Shown in pieces: positions 22,670-34,378 of a stretch of DNA of 64,000 nt. Source of the stretch: Cyprinodon diabolis (Eukaryota; Chordata; Actinopteri; Cyprinodontiformes; Cyprinodontidae). Both the position numbers and the translations under genes were made by a program. Below the pieces are notes generated by a model that was given only the letters and a program-made list of their open reading frames with translations, did no database searches and was not told the origin of the DNA. The stretch covers positions 46,933,787-46,997,786 of the forward strand of contig CM060064.1 of assembly GCA_030533445.1 (NCBI GenBank), given 5' to 3'. Positions within the stretch are counted from its first letter, which is position 1. The number at the start of each line of letters is the position of its first letter.

Positions 22670-23529
22670 AAGTCGGAGGGAAGCGGCTGTTCCAACGGTT
22701 GCATTTCCTAATTCTCCCAGTGGTGCCCGACTTTACACCAGTGAATAAAATGAATGTGATTGGTTGTTTATCAAGGGGGCGGGATTGTTGTGGCGGAAGG
22801 TTCTAAAGCAAGTTTGGTTGTGGCCGGTTTGTCGGAAGCATCTTGCTAACCAGTTAGCATCTTAGTGCTAGCAGGTTCCCAATGGGAAATTCCATTGGGA
22901 CCAAGTAGCACTAAATTGGTGACTTAGAAACAACGCTGTCAAGGAACGCTATGGACAGCGGAAACATGCAAGAGGAGGAGAGTTTAGTGTCAGAGGTCGT
23001 GGATGAGTCTCCTCCGTCATCCATTTTTTATTTAGAGGAGGAAAGCGGGGACGAAGATGTTGTGGAAGAGGACGCCAGGGCGGCAGAAGCTTGGTTTGGT
23101 GTAGAAGGCTTCCAGCCGTACATGTTTGAGCCCTTGCCTCGCAACGCTGCCAGTTCTGTTAGCTCTACGCCTGCCGAAGACACAGACGTCCATCCCCGTG
23201 GACACTGGGACGCAACTCAATGGGAAAGGAAAGGATTCTGGTTTCAACCGTTAAATTAGCTGTGACATATGAATCAAGATGCTATGACCGAAAACATTTG
23301 ATTGACAGATGACCGTTGATATATGATTGGCTGAATTTAGGTGTTCAGGCTGACGTAGAACTAACTGGCCTGCAGAAGATAACGGAAAAAACACAGATTT
23401 TAAGACTGGATCTTTTTTTTTTACAGAAATTTTCTAATTTTTGGGACAATATCATCTGATAAAGAGTATATTTATATACATGTTTAAGCCAGAATGATTT
23501 GACATTTAAATATGATTTCCCTACGACTT
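22670..23529. mobile_element. DNA transposon with AAGTCGkAGGGAA ends carrying one acidic ORF
   Basis: AAGTCGGAGGGAA at 22670-22682 is inverted with one mismatch as TTCCCTACGACTT at 23517-23529. The element cleanly splits a LINE-type repeat. It is 860 bp, too short for a transposase, but carries the open frame at 22951-23259. The target duplication is unclear. It is probably a non-autonomous derivative. Confidence 0.65.
22951..23259 (+). CDS. Acidic transposon-borne ORF with a QPYMFEPL motif
   Basis: 102 codons starting at the ATG after AACGCT. The first ~50 residues are rich in Glu, Asp and Ser, followed by GVEGFQPYMFEPLPRN. That motif resembles the N-terminal part of the fish repeat-encoded proteins often named P2X7-receptor-like, where acidic sequence precedes a YxFEP motif and then a Cys-rich domain. 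Here the Cys-rich part is absent: the frame ends after RGHWDATQWERKG. The ORF lies inside a DNA transposon, so I infer a truncated transposon-captured or accessory gene rather than a host gene. It may not be expressed. Confidence 0.4.
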   Translation: MDSGNMQEEESLVSEVVDESPPSSIFYLEEESGDEDVVEEDARAAEAWFGVEGFQPYMFEPLPRNAASSVSSTPAEDTDVHPRGHWDATQWERKGFWFQPLN

Positions 23530-23695
23530 TAATCTAACAGTCATGTTTTTGGACTGTTGGAGGAAGCCAGAGTACCCGGAGAGAACCCACGCATGCTCAG
23601 GGAGAACATGCAAACTCCTGGCAGAAAGACCCCGGGCCGGGAATCGAACCAAGAACCTCCTTGCTGCAAGGCAGCAGTGCTGAACTGTCCTGTTC
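23530..23695 (+). repeat. LINE-type 3' region, part 2
   Basis: Continues 22545-22669: TAACAGTCATGTTTTTGGAC, GGAGAACATGCAAACTCC, GACCCCGGGCCGGGAATCGA and GCTGCAAGGCAGCAGTGCT. This is a very common fish dispersed repeat. Its exact LINE clade (RTE-like?) is not certain from memory. Confidence 0.7.
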
Positions 23696-24662
23696 CTGAA
23701 CATCATGCCCATAATCCTTTCATCAAACAGGTTAAAGGGTTTCACTTTTTTAAATTTATTATCTGTATTCATGGAGGGTTTTATCCACCCAGTTCAGAAC
23801 TGATGGCCGACTAACACACTTCTTTCCTCAGATATTCTCTGAAGGATGTTTTGATGGTTTTCATTTTAAATATTTGCTCTTTTCATGACATTTGTCATCA
23901 AATGTCACCTCTGGACCATAAAGTCTAGCTCAGAGTTAAAGCTGAAGGTGAGCAACGTTTCCTGCAGCCTCTCTGTTCCTTCATCTCAAACTGAGAAGAC
24001 CATGAAGCTGCAGCCCAGCAGCTGCAGATGGAAAGCTGCAGTGAAGCGTGAAGAAAATGAAGCCCCAGACTGATGGACGGATGACTGAGAGGCTGAGATG
24101 ATGGACAGAAGCAGGTTTCAGAGAAAATATTAATGATCTGCTGCTGCTTTGAAACCTCTTTTTATGAAAACGATTTATTTTGGCTTTCGCTCAGATTTCT
24201 AATATAGTTTCCAGCTTCACTTGAGCTGCAGTGAAGCAACAAAGTGGATTTGGGAGATGTAATCTGTTTATTTCTCATGGTGAAGACACACAGAGGCAGA
24301 GTCACGTTTTCTGCTTCCATACGTTCGTCTTCCTGTCTGGACAGAATCATCTTTGAGATTTTTCTTTGAATCAAGCGACAGTCGGTTATGATCTGTGGAG
24401 ACAAAGCTAGAGGGACATGAAGTGGGTCAAATCTGTTCTCCACTGAGATCCTGTGGTTAGTTCTCATAAGCAGGTGGAGGAACAGAACTATAGGAACTGA
24501 AACTCAAAGAACTATCACCGTTTTTCAGTTCACAAGAACACGAGTACGGACTCATGTTCTCACCAAGTATGTTCTTGAGAAGAATACAGGAAAGTCTGGA
24601 CTCGGGGATAACAGGAGCACGCCGAATAAATATGGGTCAATTGGAAAAGAAGCGTTCTGATC
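23696..24662. other. No gene recognised
   Basis: Contains short unsupported open frames (for example 24162-24467 minus). There is no repeat structure that I can define. Confidence 0.55.
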
Positions 24663-24945
24663 GGCAGATGGCCGCTCACACTGAGGCTGGTTCTGCTGGA
24701 GGTTTCTTCCTGTTCAAAGGGAGTTTTTCCTCTCCACTGTCGCTACAAGCATGCTTAGTGTGAGGGATTGCTGAAGAGTCAATGAGTCGATACAATCAGC
24801 TGGTTTTCCTTAGATAGAAAACTTTGAATCAATCTGACTGGATGATCTGGTGAACTGGAAAGTGACCTGAGATGACATGATGTGAATTGGAGCTATAGAA
24901 ATAAACTGAATAGAATAGAATAGAATAGAATAGAACACCACATAT
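24663..24945 (+). mobile_element. LINE 3' end with (AATAG)n tail
   Basis: Same 3' UTR as 3735-4475 and 59785-60456, here on the plus strand. It runs from GCAGATGGCCGCTCACACTG to GAATTGGAGCTATAGAAATA, followed by six or so AATAG/GAATA units. The tandem tail marks the true 3' terminus of this LINE family. Confidence 0.82.
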
Positions 24946-25014
24946 GATCTTCTCAGTAATGGAACTTTGTCTTCTGATCATTCTGCTCTCTGTGGGTACA
25001 ATTACTTTAGTCTA

Positions 25015-25551
25015 TGGCGCTCAGACCTTGGCAGGAAACATAGCGCTGAATTTTGATTGATATGCATGAACAGGAGTAAAGAACAGGGCTGTTTCCCCTC
25101 CAGGTCTGAAACTGGTGGTGGAGTGGAGATAGATGGAGTCGGTCAGTCTGTAGACTGCTGGTTAGAGAGACGGTCTGCTGAGCTTTATGGGGAGATCCAG
25201 TGGACTGCGTGAGCTGATACTAGAGCTTCACTCAGGGACCTGGAAGATGGAAGTCCAGTTGGATAACACAGGTTGAGAGAACCTGTCCATGATGAGCAAG
25301 CATGAAGCGACAGTGGAGAGAAAAAACTCCCTGTTGGGAAGAAACCTCTGTCAGAACCAGGCTCAACATGGCGGTCTGCTGCCGGACTGGTTTAGATGAG
25401 ACAGGGAACGCAGTGAGAGTCTGGGAGGAATGACGCTCTGATGAGGCTTTAGCTACGATGCTGGAGGAGGGGCTGGAGGGGGGGTTGAAACGCTGTCATC
25501 TGAATGAAGTCATCGCCTGTGCACCAGGCAGCAGACAAGTTGCGGATCGGA
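25015..25551 (+). repeat. Dispersed repeat (copy 2 of 2), uninterrupted
   Basis: Matches 2575-2762 plus 3377-3660 and shows the undisturbed form of that repeat, which defines the insertion at 2763-3376. It ends where the solo LTR begins. Confidence 0.65.
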
Positions 25552-25556
25552 GGCCT

Positions 25557-26311
25557 TGTCAGGACTCCTTTCTTTGTGTTTGTGTTTCTGTGTTTGTCTC
25601 CCTTCCTCCACCAGGAGGCGCCTGGTTCTGGTCCGCCTCCTCACACACCTGCTGATAGTTTCCTCGTTAACGGAGCGTTCTTAAGCTGCTGACTGCCTCT
25701 ACCTCGACGCCAGAGTGTTTGCCAGTTTTGGGTACTCTAGCCAAGCTGAGTTTTGCTGAGTCAAACTGTTTTTGTCAACCTGAGTTTAACTTTGTTTTTG
25801 TCTTTGCCTCTCGGCAGGAAGTCATCCTGCAAACTGGATTTCTTGGACCTTCTCACCCTGGAAGGATCAACTGAGCTTCAAACTGAGCTGGGGTTCAAAC
25901 AAGAGGTTTGGGTCCATTTTCCCCAAGAGATCGTTTGAGCTTCGCACTGAGAAAGGGATTATTCTCCACCATGACCCGTTTAAGTACCGCAGAAAATCTG
26001 AGCGGCAGTCCTCCACTGAATCAGACAAACACTGGAACTACAGCATACAGGCTGGAGTCAAATAGTCAACAACTTCACTGGAAACGTGAGTCGACAACTA
26101 AATCCTCTTCTCCAAGTTCATGAGTCAAATTCCCCACTGAACCTGAACTAAACGCTGTGTCTTCCCCTCACTTTTCAGTTCCGGTTGAACAGTGTTCAGA
26201 GCAACACTTCTCCCTCTGTTAACTTCTTCAATATAACCCGTTAAACCTTTTCCCTGGTCTCTCTGTTTCGGTTTTCTGCATTTGGGTTTTGAACTTTGTA
26301 AAATCATGACA
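25557..26311 (+). mobile_element. Solo LTR, family A, with GGCCT target duplication
   Basis: Starts TGTCAGGACTCC and ends AAAATCATGACA, the TG...CA ends of LTR retrotransposons. GGCCT lies immediately before (25552-25556) and after (26312-26316), a 5-bp duplication typical of gypsy integrase. There is a TATA-less, CT-rich body and no internal region, so it arose by LTR-LTR recombination. Relatives lie at 45005-45690, 56097-56907, 36378-37069, 37650-37839 and, on the minus strand, 28045-29250. Confidence 0.9.
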
Positions 26312-28044
26312 GGCCTTTTAAGATGAACTTTGGATTCTGATTGGCTTTCATGGAGGTGAGGCTCAAAGCTGATTGGCTGTGTCGCAAGTGGAAGGAAAGC
26401 AATCAGTTTCTTCAGTTGAACTTTCGCCTGTACATTATACTGAAAGTATCAGTGTTATCTTTCTATACCCACACATATATATATAATGCTATATATGATA
26501 GAAAAGGCATGAAGGCGCTTTAACTCCTGGTTTGCTGTCTCTCCAAGCCAAAACATGCAGCTTATAAAAGAGAAGCAAGTAGAAATGAGAGGCTGTAAAA
26601 TTAATGATTTAAGCCCCTTTAAAGCCAACATGATGTCTAAAAGCGTAATACTCATGAACACTGTCTTTTAGCAAGAAAAAAAAATGTCTGTTTGAACTCA
26701 GAGAAACTTTGACACTATGAGCTCAGCTGGAAAACGACTCGTCGGGGCTCCATTCGGACTTTCCGGTGCTCATATTAAAAGTTTTCTGTCTCCGTGGGGA
26801 ACTGGGTCTCTGTCACGGATCTGTGAAGCTCACAAAGCTCCAACTCTGTCAGAGGTTGGGGTTTTAAATCCCCTGGGGTTTGTCTGGATGAGAGGTTGAG
26901 CTGAAGAACAGATGTTTCTGCCTCAGAGCAGCAGCAGCACCAGGACAAACGGGGAGGCTGAGCTGAACAGAACCACCCGCTGATCAGAACCAAGCTGGGC
27001 TGTTGCTCCGTCTGCTGTTTCCTGGACTGGGATTAAATGAGGAATCAGAAAGCAGAACCATCGGTCTTACTTCTACTGGCAGAACAATCTGAGGAGGGAT
27101 TATCTCCTCAGGAATAAAAGCAACTAAACAGTCTGTCTGTCTTCTGAGGATCTTATGCAGCAAAGAATAAATAAAATCTACAGAATCTTTAACAGTTTCT
27201 TAAAAGAATAAACGTTAACGGATACATAACCTGATATTTCATTTATATATTCCTTCTGAAATTACCTTTAGATTCATGTTCAATAATTTGTAGGAGGAAA
27301 GAAAATTAATAGAGCTCATTCAGCTAACGATAGCGTTGTATTAGTTTCCAGGAACGACGTAAATCCAGGAAGAGGACCAATAGAACGCTCTAGAGGGTTC
27401 TTCAGGTATTTTGGCTGTGGAGCTGGTTGACAGTTGCCTTTTGTGTCGATGTGTGGCCTACGAGGTTCTGGTGGCTTCTCTCAGTGTGGCAATTAATGAG
27501 CTCGAGTTTGCATCAGTTGTTTTTCTTTAATTCTCCATCTGCATTTCACATGAGCATCGAGGTAAGGTCAGTCTCTGGCATAAAACAAGCTCCGCGTGAG
27601 TGATCCTCATAGTTCTAAGGATTACCCATAATACATTAAACCCAAGAAAATAACAGTGATGGTATAGTGGCTTTTGTTTACAGTAAAGGAATTATTTAAT
27701 TAAAATGCTCTGAAAAATAAAATAAAATGCTGACATTTTATTTACAGGATGCCATTTTTATATTTAAGTTTATAACTCACAGCAGGATCGTCAAACTTTC
27801 TCCTCTTCTTCCAAGTGGGGATTAAGCAGGCAGAGCAGATGGAGGGATATTTTTCTCCTCCTTCTTTATCTGACCAGAAACAAACAGTCAAACAGAAGAT
27901 GACATTTAAATGTAATACACGTTTCTTCTGCTTCTCAGTGAGAATTGGTCCAGAAAAACACCTTGCTGGAGCACAGGACAGCCGGCGAGGTTTACCGCAT
28001 CCCATACATGTCAGGCAGGGTGGTGGAGGAGTGATGATCTGGGC
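26312..28044. other. No gene recognised
   Basis: The first ~120 bp resemble the region at 4842-4925 (GATGAACTTTGGATTCTGATTGG, CTTCAGTTGAACTTTCGCC), so the LTR inserted next to a LINE-like remnant. The open frames at 26717-26899 and 27742-28294 have no recognised domain. A GGGGVMIW-like stretch near 28018-28045 recalls Tc1 transposases but is too short to call. Confidence 0.5.
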
Positions 28045-29250
28045 CAAGTTTACAGCCACGGACCCAAAATGCAGAGAACCACTCAGACAGCAAGGCAAAA
28101 GTTTGAACAGGTTTATTGTGGTGAGGGTTGAGGGGTTGGATCTGCTACTCAGAAGGCTGGTGAACCAGAACTGGAAGGGAGGAGGGAAGGTCATAGAGGT
28201 AAGTTCAGGTACCGTGGGAATCTTGATTGCCGTACGGATAATTCTAGTGAGGGAGGGTTCTTCTCTCGCTTCGAATCCAGTCTGTGTGGGTTGACCTAGT
28301 GAAGAGGGGACTCATTGGAGAGCGGACAGGTAGACCTACGTTGGACCCAGAGGAGTATGAGAAGACTGTCACTCGGAAATCCAGGAGAACTTGAACAGAG
28401 CTTGTGGAGGTTTATCCGCTGCTCAGTATGAGACTCAAACAATCCTCCCAGGGGGAGAAGGTGTAGAAGCGGTTTTATTGTCTTATATCAGATCAGAATC
28501 AGAAATCAGAATCAGAATATATCCTACAACATGGCCCTATACTTACTTAGCAACAAAACTTAAAGGTCAGTTTTGAGTCTTAGTAACACCATGGTCTCCA
28601 AGGCTGCTTCGTACGCAATTAGATGATACATGAGGGGGTTTGGCATAAACAGAGAACATCTGTATAAACACTCTTTGAGGGTCGGAGTGACTTGGACGCA
28701 GACCAGCCCACGTGAATTCCAGTAAGCTTTCGACATGATATCCCTGTGCATGTGCAGTTACATAATGCGATGTGGAAACTATAAATGCTGGTTCAGATGG
28801 ACTGAAGGTTGGGGGAATTATAACTGAGACGTGACGATGCATTGCTGAATGTATGAAGTTTTTAAGACAGCTGTATGAATTCAGTTTTGTAAATAAATGT
28901 TCCCCCCTCCGGATGATAGATGGTGTGAATCGTGGCCTTCTTTCTGTCATAAGGGAATTCTACCAATGAGCTTCCATAAAGTCCAAACATCCAGGTTGCA
29001 GGATGACTTCTTGCCGAAAAGGCAAAGACAAAAACAAGGTTAGGCTCAACAATACTCAGCTTGGCTAGAGTACTCAAAACTGGCAAACATCCTGCCCGAG
29101 GTAGTGACAGTCCACTGCTTAAGTACTCCTCCCGATAATGATCCAACGAGATGCAGGTGTGCAGGGAGGACCAACAATGACAAGGCGCCACCTGGTGGTG
29201 GAGGGAGAGACAAACACAAACAACAGACCACACAAACTGGATTCCTGACA
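28045..29250 (-). mobile_element. Degraded family A LTR with an internal insertion
   Basis: On the minus strand it starts TGTCAGGAATCC at 29250 and follows family A through CACCAGGTGGCGCC, GTACTCTAGCCAAGCTGAG and GAAGTCATCCTGCAA to about 28965. It picks up again from about 28462 (CCCCCTGGGAGGATTGTTTG) down to CTGCATTTTGGGTCC near 28065. About 500 bp of foreign DNA (about 28463-28965) separates the parts. It contains ATCAGAATCAGAA repeats near 28490 but no recognised gene. The low-coordinate end is uncertain. Confidence 0.6.
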
Positions 29251-30504
29251 CTAGTATGAATTAATATTTATCGTAAACCTTTCCACGGCATCAACTCATG
29301 TGACACTGCTTCACTGGGATAACCGAGCAGGAGATCCTTCCTGGGGGGCGTCACATGTCCCTGTGATGTCTCTCTGGGACTGTTCTGTTGTGTGGGGGTC
29401 TGCACAGCAGAGCAAACCTGCATCTTCCTCCACCAATGTTCAAACTTATCTTTTTGATGGATTATTAAATGATGACATGAATCCCACCTGAATCACCAGC
29501 AGCACCTAGAGCCAAAGTGGCATATGGTATGTACCAGTTCTCAGTTGGGAACTGGCTTATTCCAGTTTTCAAAACGGCATGCCAGATACCCCTTTTGGCT
29601 CTCTCTGTTCCTCTGAATCAGCGGATTCTCCTCTCAGATGGATGCTGGAGAGCTTGGATGCTGAGGCGGCATAACGAACCAGTTCGGTCCAGTGGTCTAC
29701 AGCAGGATTCAGGGGGACCAACGGTGAATCACAACAGAAACAGTTTAGTAAGTTTGAAAATGCCAAAGCCTGCTGAGAGCCTGACATGGCGGAGGGTCTG
29801 GAGCTGTGCCTCATTAGCTGTACTGCAGGTGGAGCAGAGAAGATGCAGGTTTTCATGTTGGACGGTGGGTGGAATCATGTGACTCCTTCCTCAGGCAGTT
29901 TACACCAGAATGAACCAGTAAACCAGTTACTGCTGGTATCTGTGTCTGCACAGCTGCATCAGGTCTCACTAGATGTTTCTCCTGCTGAGCACTAAAACAC
30001 CAGGTCTGCTTTGTTCCAACTTCTCACAATGTTTGTTATTATTCCTTCTGTCTCATCATCAGATCAGAGTTTTCTTTCTGTTTGCCGTGTTCAAACAAGC
30101 AGAACCTGCCTTTTCTCTCACTCCGATCGCGCTGCAGCTTCAGGGAGGGGGATCAGGGGGGATAATTGGATTATTTCAATTTAAAGTTTCACGCAGGCTC
30201 TCAAATACAGAGCTGAAATCTGAAGAGACGCCAAAAACAACAACAACAAAGTAAAGAGGCACGGAGCCAGCTTCCTGCAGGGCCCTGCAGAGGCCAGACT
30301 TAATTACAGCAGAAGACTCAATTAATATCTCAGCTTTGTGCTTGATCTGTTTGCTGCTTTACAAATACTCATTTATTTAAATAGGTTTGGATCTTCACCT
30401 TCATTTTCTCTATTTTTATGAAAAAAAAGCAAAAAGACAATTAGGGAGTTATGCTCTACAAACAGTCTGGATCTAGAGTGAAGTAAAACAGTTGCGGAGT
30501 GGCA
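29251..30504. other. No gene recognised
   Basis: The open frames at 29517-29882 and 29973-30254 lack recognisable motifs. There is a GGGGGATCAGGGGGGA stretch at 30146-30162. No repeat family is identified. Confidence 0.55.
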
Positions 30505-31470
30505 GCATACAACTTTATGGGCCCTTTTAGGGGCCTCTAAGGAAACTTAATGGGCCCTTCAGGAGCCTCTAAGGAAACTTTATGGGCCCTTTTAGGGGCC
30601 TCTAAGGAAACTTAATGAGTCCTCTAACGGAACATTATAGGCCCTCAAGGGAAACTTTATGGAGCCTCTAAGGGAACTTTAGGGGCCCTTCAGGGGCCTC
30701 TAAGGGAACTTTATGGGCCCTTTAGGAGCCTCTAAGGAAACTTTATGGGCCCTTTTAGGGGCCTCTAAGGAAACTTAATGAGTCCTCTAATGGAACATTA
30801 TAGGCCCTCAAGGGAAACTTTATGGAGCCTCTAAGGGAACTTTAGGGGCCCTTCAGGGGCCTCTAAGGGAACTTTATGGGCCCTTTAGGAGCCTCTAAGG
30901 AAACTTAATGAGTCCTCTAAGGGACCATTATAGGCCCTCAAGGGAAACTTTATGGAGCCTCTAAGGGAACTTAATGGGCCCTTCAGGGGCCTCTAAGGAA
31001 ACTTTATGGGCCCTTTTAGGGGCCTCTAAGGAAACTTAATAAGTCCTCTAATGGAACATTATAGGCCCTCAAGGGAAACTTTATGGAGCCTCTAAGGGAA
31101 CTTTAGGGGCCCTTCAGGGGCCTCTAAGGGAACTTTATGGGCCCTTTAGGAGCCTCTAAGGAAACTTAATGAGTCCTGTAAGGGACCATTATAGGCCCTC
31201 AAGGGAAACTTTATGGAGCCTCTAAGGGAACTTTAGGGGCCCTTTAGGGGCCTCTAAGGGAACTTCATGGGCCCTTCAGGAGCCTTTAAGGAAACTTTAT
31301 GGGCCCTTTTAGGGGCCTCTAAGGAAACTTAATGAGTCCTCTAAAGGAACATTATAGGCCGTGAAGGGAAACTTTATGGGGCCTCTAAGGGAACTTCATG
31401 GGCCCTTTAGGAGCTTTATGGGGCCTCTAAAGAATTTTCTGGGGCTTCTACAGAAACTTTATGGTGTCTC
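30505..31470. repeat. Minisatellite of ~32 bp units with GGGCCC, grouped into 130/162 bp blocks
   Basis: Units read AAACTTTATGGGCCC, then TTTAGGGGCCTCTAAGG, with variants (TTAATGAGTCC, CATTATAGGCCCTCAAGGG). The AGTCCTCTAA-type variant recurs about every 130 or 162 bp (near 30618, 30780, 30910, 31042, 31170, 31334). So the array was enlarged in groups of four or five units. It degrades toward 31470. No coding. Confidence 0.92.
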
Positions 31471-31496
31471 CTAAAGGACCTGTAACCAGTTTTATG

Positions 31497-32913
31497 GGTC
31501 CATCCATCCATCCCTCTATCCATCCATCCATCCCTCTATCCATCCATCCCTCTATCCATCCATCCATCCATCCATCCATCCAACCGTCTTTCCATCCATC
31601 CATCCATCCATCCATCCATCCATCCATCCGTCTTTCCATCCATCCATCCATCCATCCATCCATCCATCCATCCATCCATCCATCCATCCATCATCCATCC
31701 ATCAACCGTCTTTCCATCCATCCATCATCCATCCATCAACCGTCTTTCCATCCATCCATCCATCCATCCATCCATCCATCCATCCATCCATCATCCATCC
31801 ATCAACCGTCTTTCCATCCATCCATCCATCCATCCATCCATCCATCCATCCATCCATCCATCCATCCATCCATCCATCCATCCATCCATCATCCATCCAT
31901 CCATCCATCCATCCGTCTGTCCATCCATCCATCCATCCATCCATCCATCCATCCATCATCCATCCATCCATCCATCCATCCATCCATCCATCCATCCAAC
32001 CGTCTTTCCATCCATCCATCCATCCACCTTCCATCCATCCATCCATCCATCCATCCATCCATCCATCCATCCATCCATCCATCCAACCGTCTTTCCATCC
32101 ATCCATCCATCCATCCATCCATCCATCCAACCGTCTTTCCATCCATCCATCCATCCATCCATCCATCCATCCATCCATCCAACCGTCTTTCCATCCATCC
32201 ATCCATCCATCCATCCATCCATCATCCATCCATCCATCCATCCATCCATCCATCCATCCATCCGTCTGTCCATCCATCCATCCATCCATCCAACCGTCTT
32301 TCCATCCATCCATCCATCCATCCATCCATCCATCCATCCATCCATCCGTCTGTCCATCCATCCATCCAACCGTATTTCCATCCATCCATCCATCCATCCA
32401 TCCATCCATCCATCCGTCTGTCCATCCATCCATCCATCCAACCGTCTTTCCATCCATCCATCCATCCATCCATCCATCCAACCGTCTTTCCATCCATACA
32501 TCCATCCATCCATCCATCCATCCATCCATCATCCATCCATCCATCCAACCGTCTTTCCATCCATCCATCCATCCATCCATCCATCCATCCAACCGTCTTT
32601 CCATCCATCCATCATCCATCCATCCATCCATCCATCCATCCAACCATCTTTCCATCCATCCATCCATCCATCCATCATCCATCCATCCATCCATCCATCC
32701 ATCCAACCGTCTTTCCATCCATCCATCCATCCATCCATCCATCCATCCATCCATCCATCCAACCGTCTTTCCATCCATCCATCCATCCATCCATCCATCC
32801 ATCCATCCATCCATCCAACCATCCATACATCCATCCATCCATCCATCCATCATCCATCCATCCATCCAACCGTCTTTCCATCCATCCATCCATCCATCCA
32901 TCCATCTGTCCAT
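31497..32913. repeat. (CATC)n tetranucleotide array with repeated CAACCGTCTTTC interruptions
   Basis: About 1.4 kb of CATC broken by ATCATC slips, CCGTCTGTC and many copies of CAACCGTCTTTC. The recurring interruption shows that blocks larger than the tetramer were copied. Any frame through CATC reads His-Pro-Ser-Ile (or its minus-strand Met-Asp-Gly-Trp), so the long open frames here mean nothing. Confidence 0.98.
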
Positions 32914-33547
32914 TACTCATCCAGAATTCTAACAGCTAACTTTATATCCACACTAATGTGATGTGATTCTTGTTGTATTGTTTTGTTAGGTTGTTTGTTG
33001 ACCTTCAGTGTGACTCTACTTTACCCCCCATGTTTTATTAATTGGATAATTAAAATTAAGACTTTCTGAGCAGCTGATTGAGAACCAACCGCCTGCTGTT
33101 TGTTTTTGTTACAGCTGAAATTACTGGCGGTAGATCAGGATAAATATGTCTGATCTGCAGCTTGCAGGTATTTTTAAAGCAGGATGAAGGTCTGAGGGTT
33201 TAATGGTCCTGATGCTGAGGCTAATTTTGTCCCATTAGGAGAACCATCCCTCCACTCAGACAGAAACCTCTGGAACTGAACACGTTTTCGCTCTGAAACA
33301 GCAGATCTTTGGTTTTCTCTGACCTCTTTATCAACTCATGGAGTCTCCATCCTGCTCCACGGCGTGTTTATTCTGATTGTTCTGGCCGAGCTGAACCGTT
33401 CCTCTGCATATTAGCAGAAGTAGATTTAACACGTGATTCATTACTTTGTACTGTGAGTCACTGTTCTGCTTTCTGGTTCTGCCCAGCCAATCCTAACACC
33501 AGGTCAAAATCTTTGTGATGCTTTTGCTTGGTCAACCTTTTAGATCA
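32914..33547. other. No gene recognised
   Basis: Single-copy-looking DNA between the CATC array and the THAP transposon. The 69-codon frame at 33309-33518 has no motif. Confidence 0.55.
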
Positions 33548-33700
33548 TAAAAGGAAAAGTCTGGTCAGGAAGTAATAATCAATGAATCATTATTTATACC
33601 TAAAACTAATAAGTTTTCGGTTATTGAATGAAGCATTTAGCATTAATCAATAAAAAAATAAAAACTGTATTTTTCATTGCAATCACTGCGTCTGGGAGCG

Positions 33701-33759
33701 GCCATCTTTGCCCAAATATAGTAGCCCCTCCCTCCTGCCATCTTCCAGCAGTGACGTCA
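33701..33759 (+). promoter_or_regulatory. Promoter-like segment: YY1-type core and perfect CRE upstream of the THAP ORF
   Basis: GCCATCTT (YY1 core) at 33701-33708 and the palindrome TGACGTCA (CREB/ATF site) at 33752-33759 lie about 150-200 bp before the THAP start codon. The CRE is preserved in the copy at 61571-61578 and lost in the deleted copy. This is motif evidence only. Confidence 0.4.
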
Positions 33760-33905
33760 CGGTGCGGTAAGCCTAGCGCCATTCTCCCCGCTTTACAAGC
33801 TAAATCAATGGGAACTACTAGACACATCTGCAATCAACAACAATTATTGAAGATTTCCAGAGGACTTCACCATTGAAATTCACCAGAGCTATAGTGAAAC
33901 TGACA

Positions 33906-34137
33906 ATGCCCACGTGCATGGCAGCTGGATGCTGGAATACATCGGGTAAAAGTGAAAAAAAGAGTTATTCCACCTTTCTGATTCCTGATCCTCCACGGAC
34001 GGGTTGGTCGTTGGATCGCCAACTTGAAGAGGGAGGATTTGCCATCGAACTTCTGGCCAGAGAAAAAACACGTAATATGTAGCCAACATTTGGAAGAAGA
34101 ATGTTTTCAAGATGACTTGGATAATAGCGCGTTGTGA
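33906..34137 (+). pseudogene. THAP zinc-finger domain of a DNA transposase, frameshifted
   Basis: The start MPTCMAAGCWN supplies the first Cys pair (C-x4-C) of the C2CH THAP finger, followed by FLIPDP. The second half lies in another frame, with RWIANLKRED, NFWP and the closing pair CSQH, ending at a TGA at 34135-34137. THAP domains bind specific DNA and in P-element-type transposases recognise the transposon's own ends. The frame change around 34000 and the absence of any catalytic domain make this a pseudogene. Confidence 0.8.
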
Positions 34138-34378
34138 CAAACACCAGATACAGCACTGGGACTTGATCAACAGCCGATACCGCACCGTGACAATGTCACT
34201 AACCAGTAGGTGGCAGTAGTGTTCTTTGACAAACATGGATGCCTCCAGTAAAGCACATTCACATGAAAATTACTCTGAATTAAAAACACTGATCATTTAT
34301 TGAACAGGATGGAATCATTTCAGATTTAAAGAACTTTCAGAAATTTGAATTCTGAATCTGATCGGACTTTTCCTTTAA

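Larger units (their letters stand above)
33548..34378 (+). mobile_element. THAP-domain DNA transposon, family 1, copy 1
   Basis: The ends are AAAGGAAAAGTCTGGTCAG at 33549 and, inverted, GATCGGACTTTTCCTTTAAA near 34378. A nearly identical ~810 bp copy lies at 61392-62197. An internally deleted one is at 45832-46298 and a left-end fragment at 47562-47680. The only gene content is a THAP DNA-binding domain, so these are non-autonomous remnants of a THAP transposase element (P-element-like by analogy). Confidence 0.75.

Noticed and set aside
28018..28060. GGGGVMIWAKF-like peptide suggesting Tc1 transposase
   Set aside because: Only about a dozen residues, no flanking transposase motifs or inverted repeats, and it abuts LTR sequence that could explain it.
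31461..32939. 492-codon open frame (His-Pro-Ser-Ile repeats) and several long minus-strand frames
   Set aside because: A CATC tetramer array has no stop in any frame, so the length is a property of the microsatellite.
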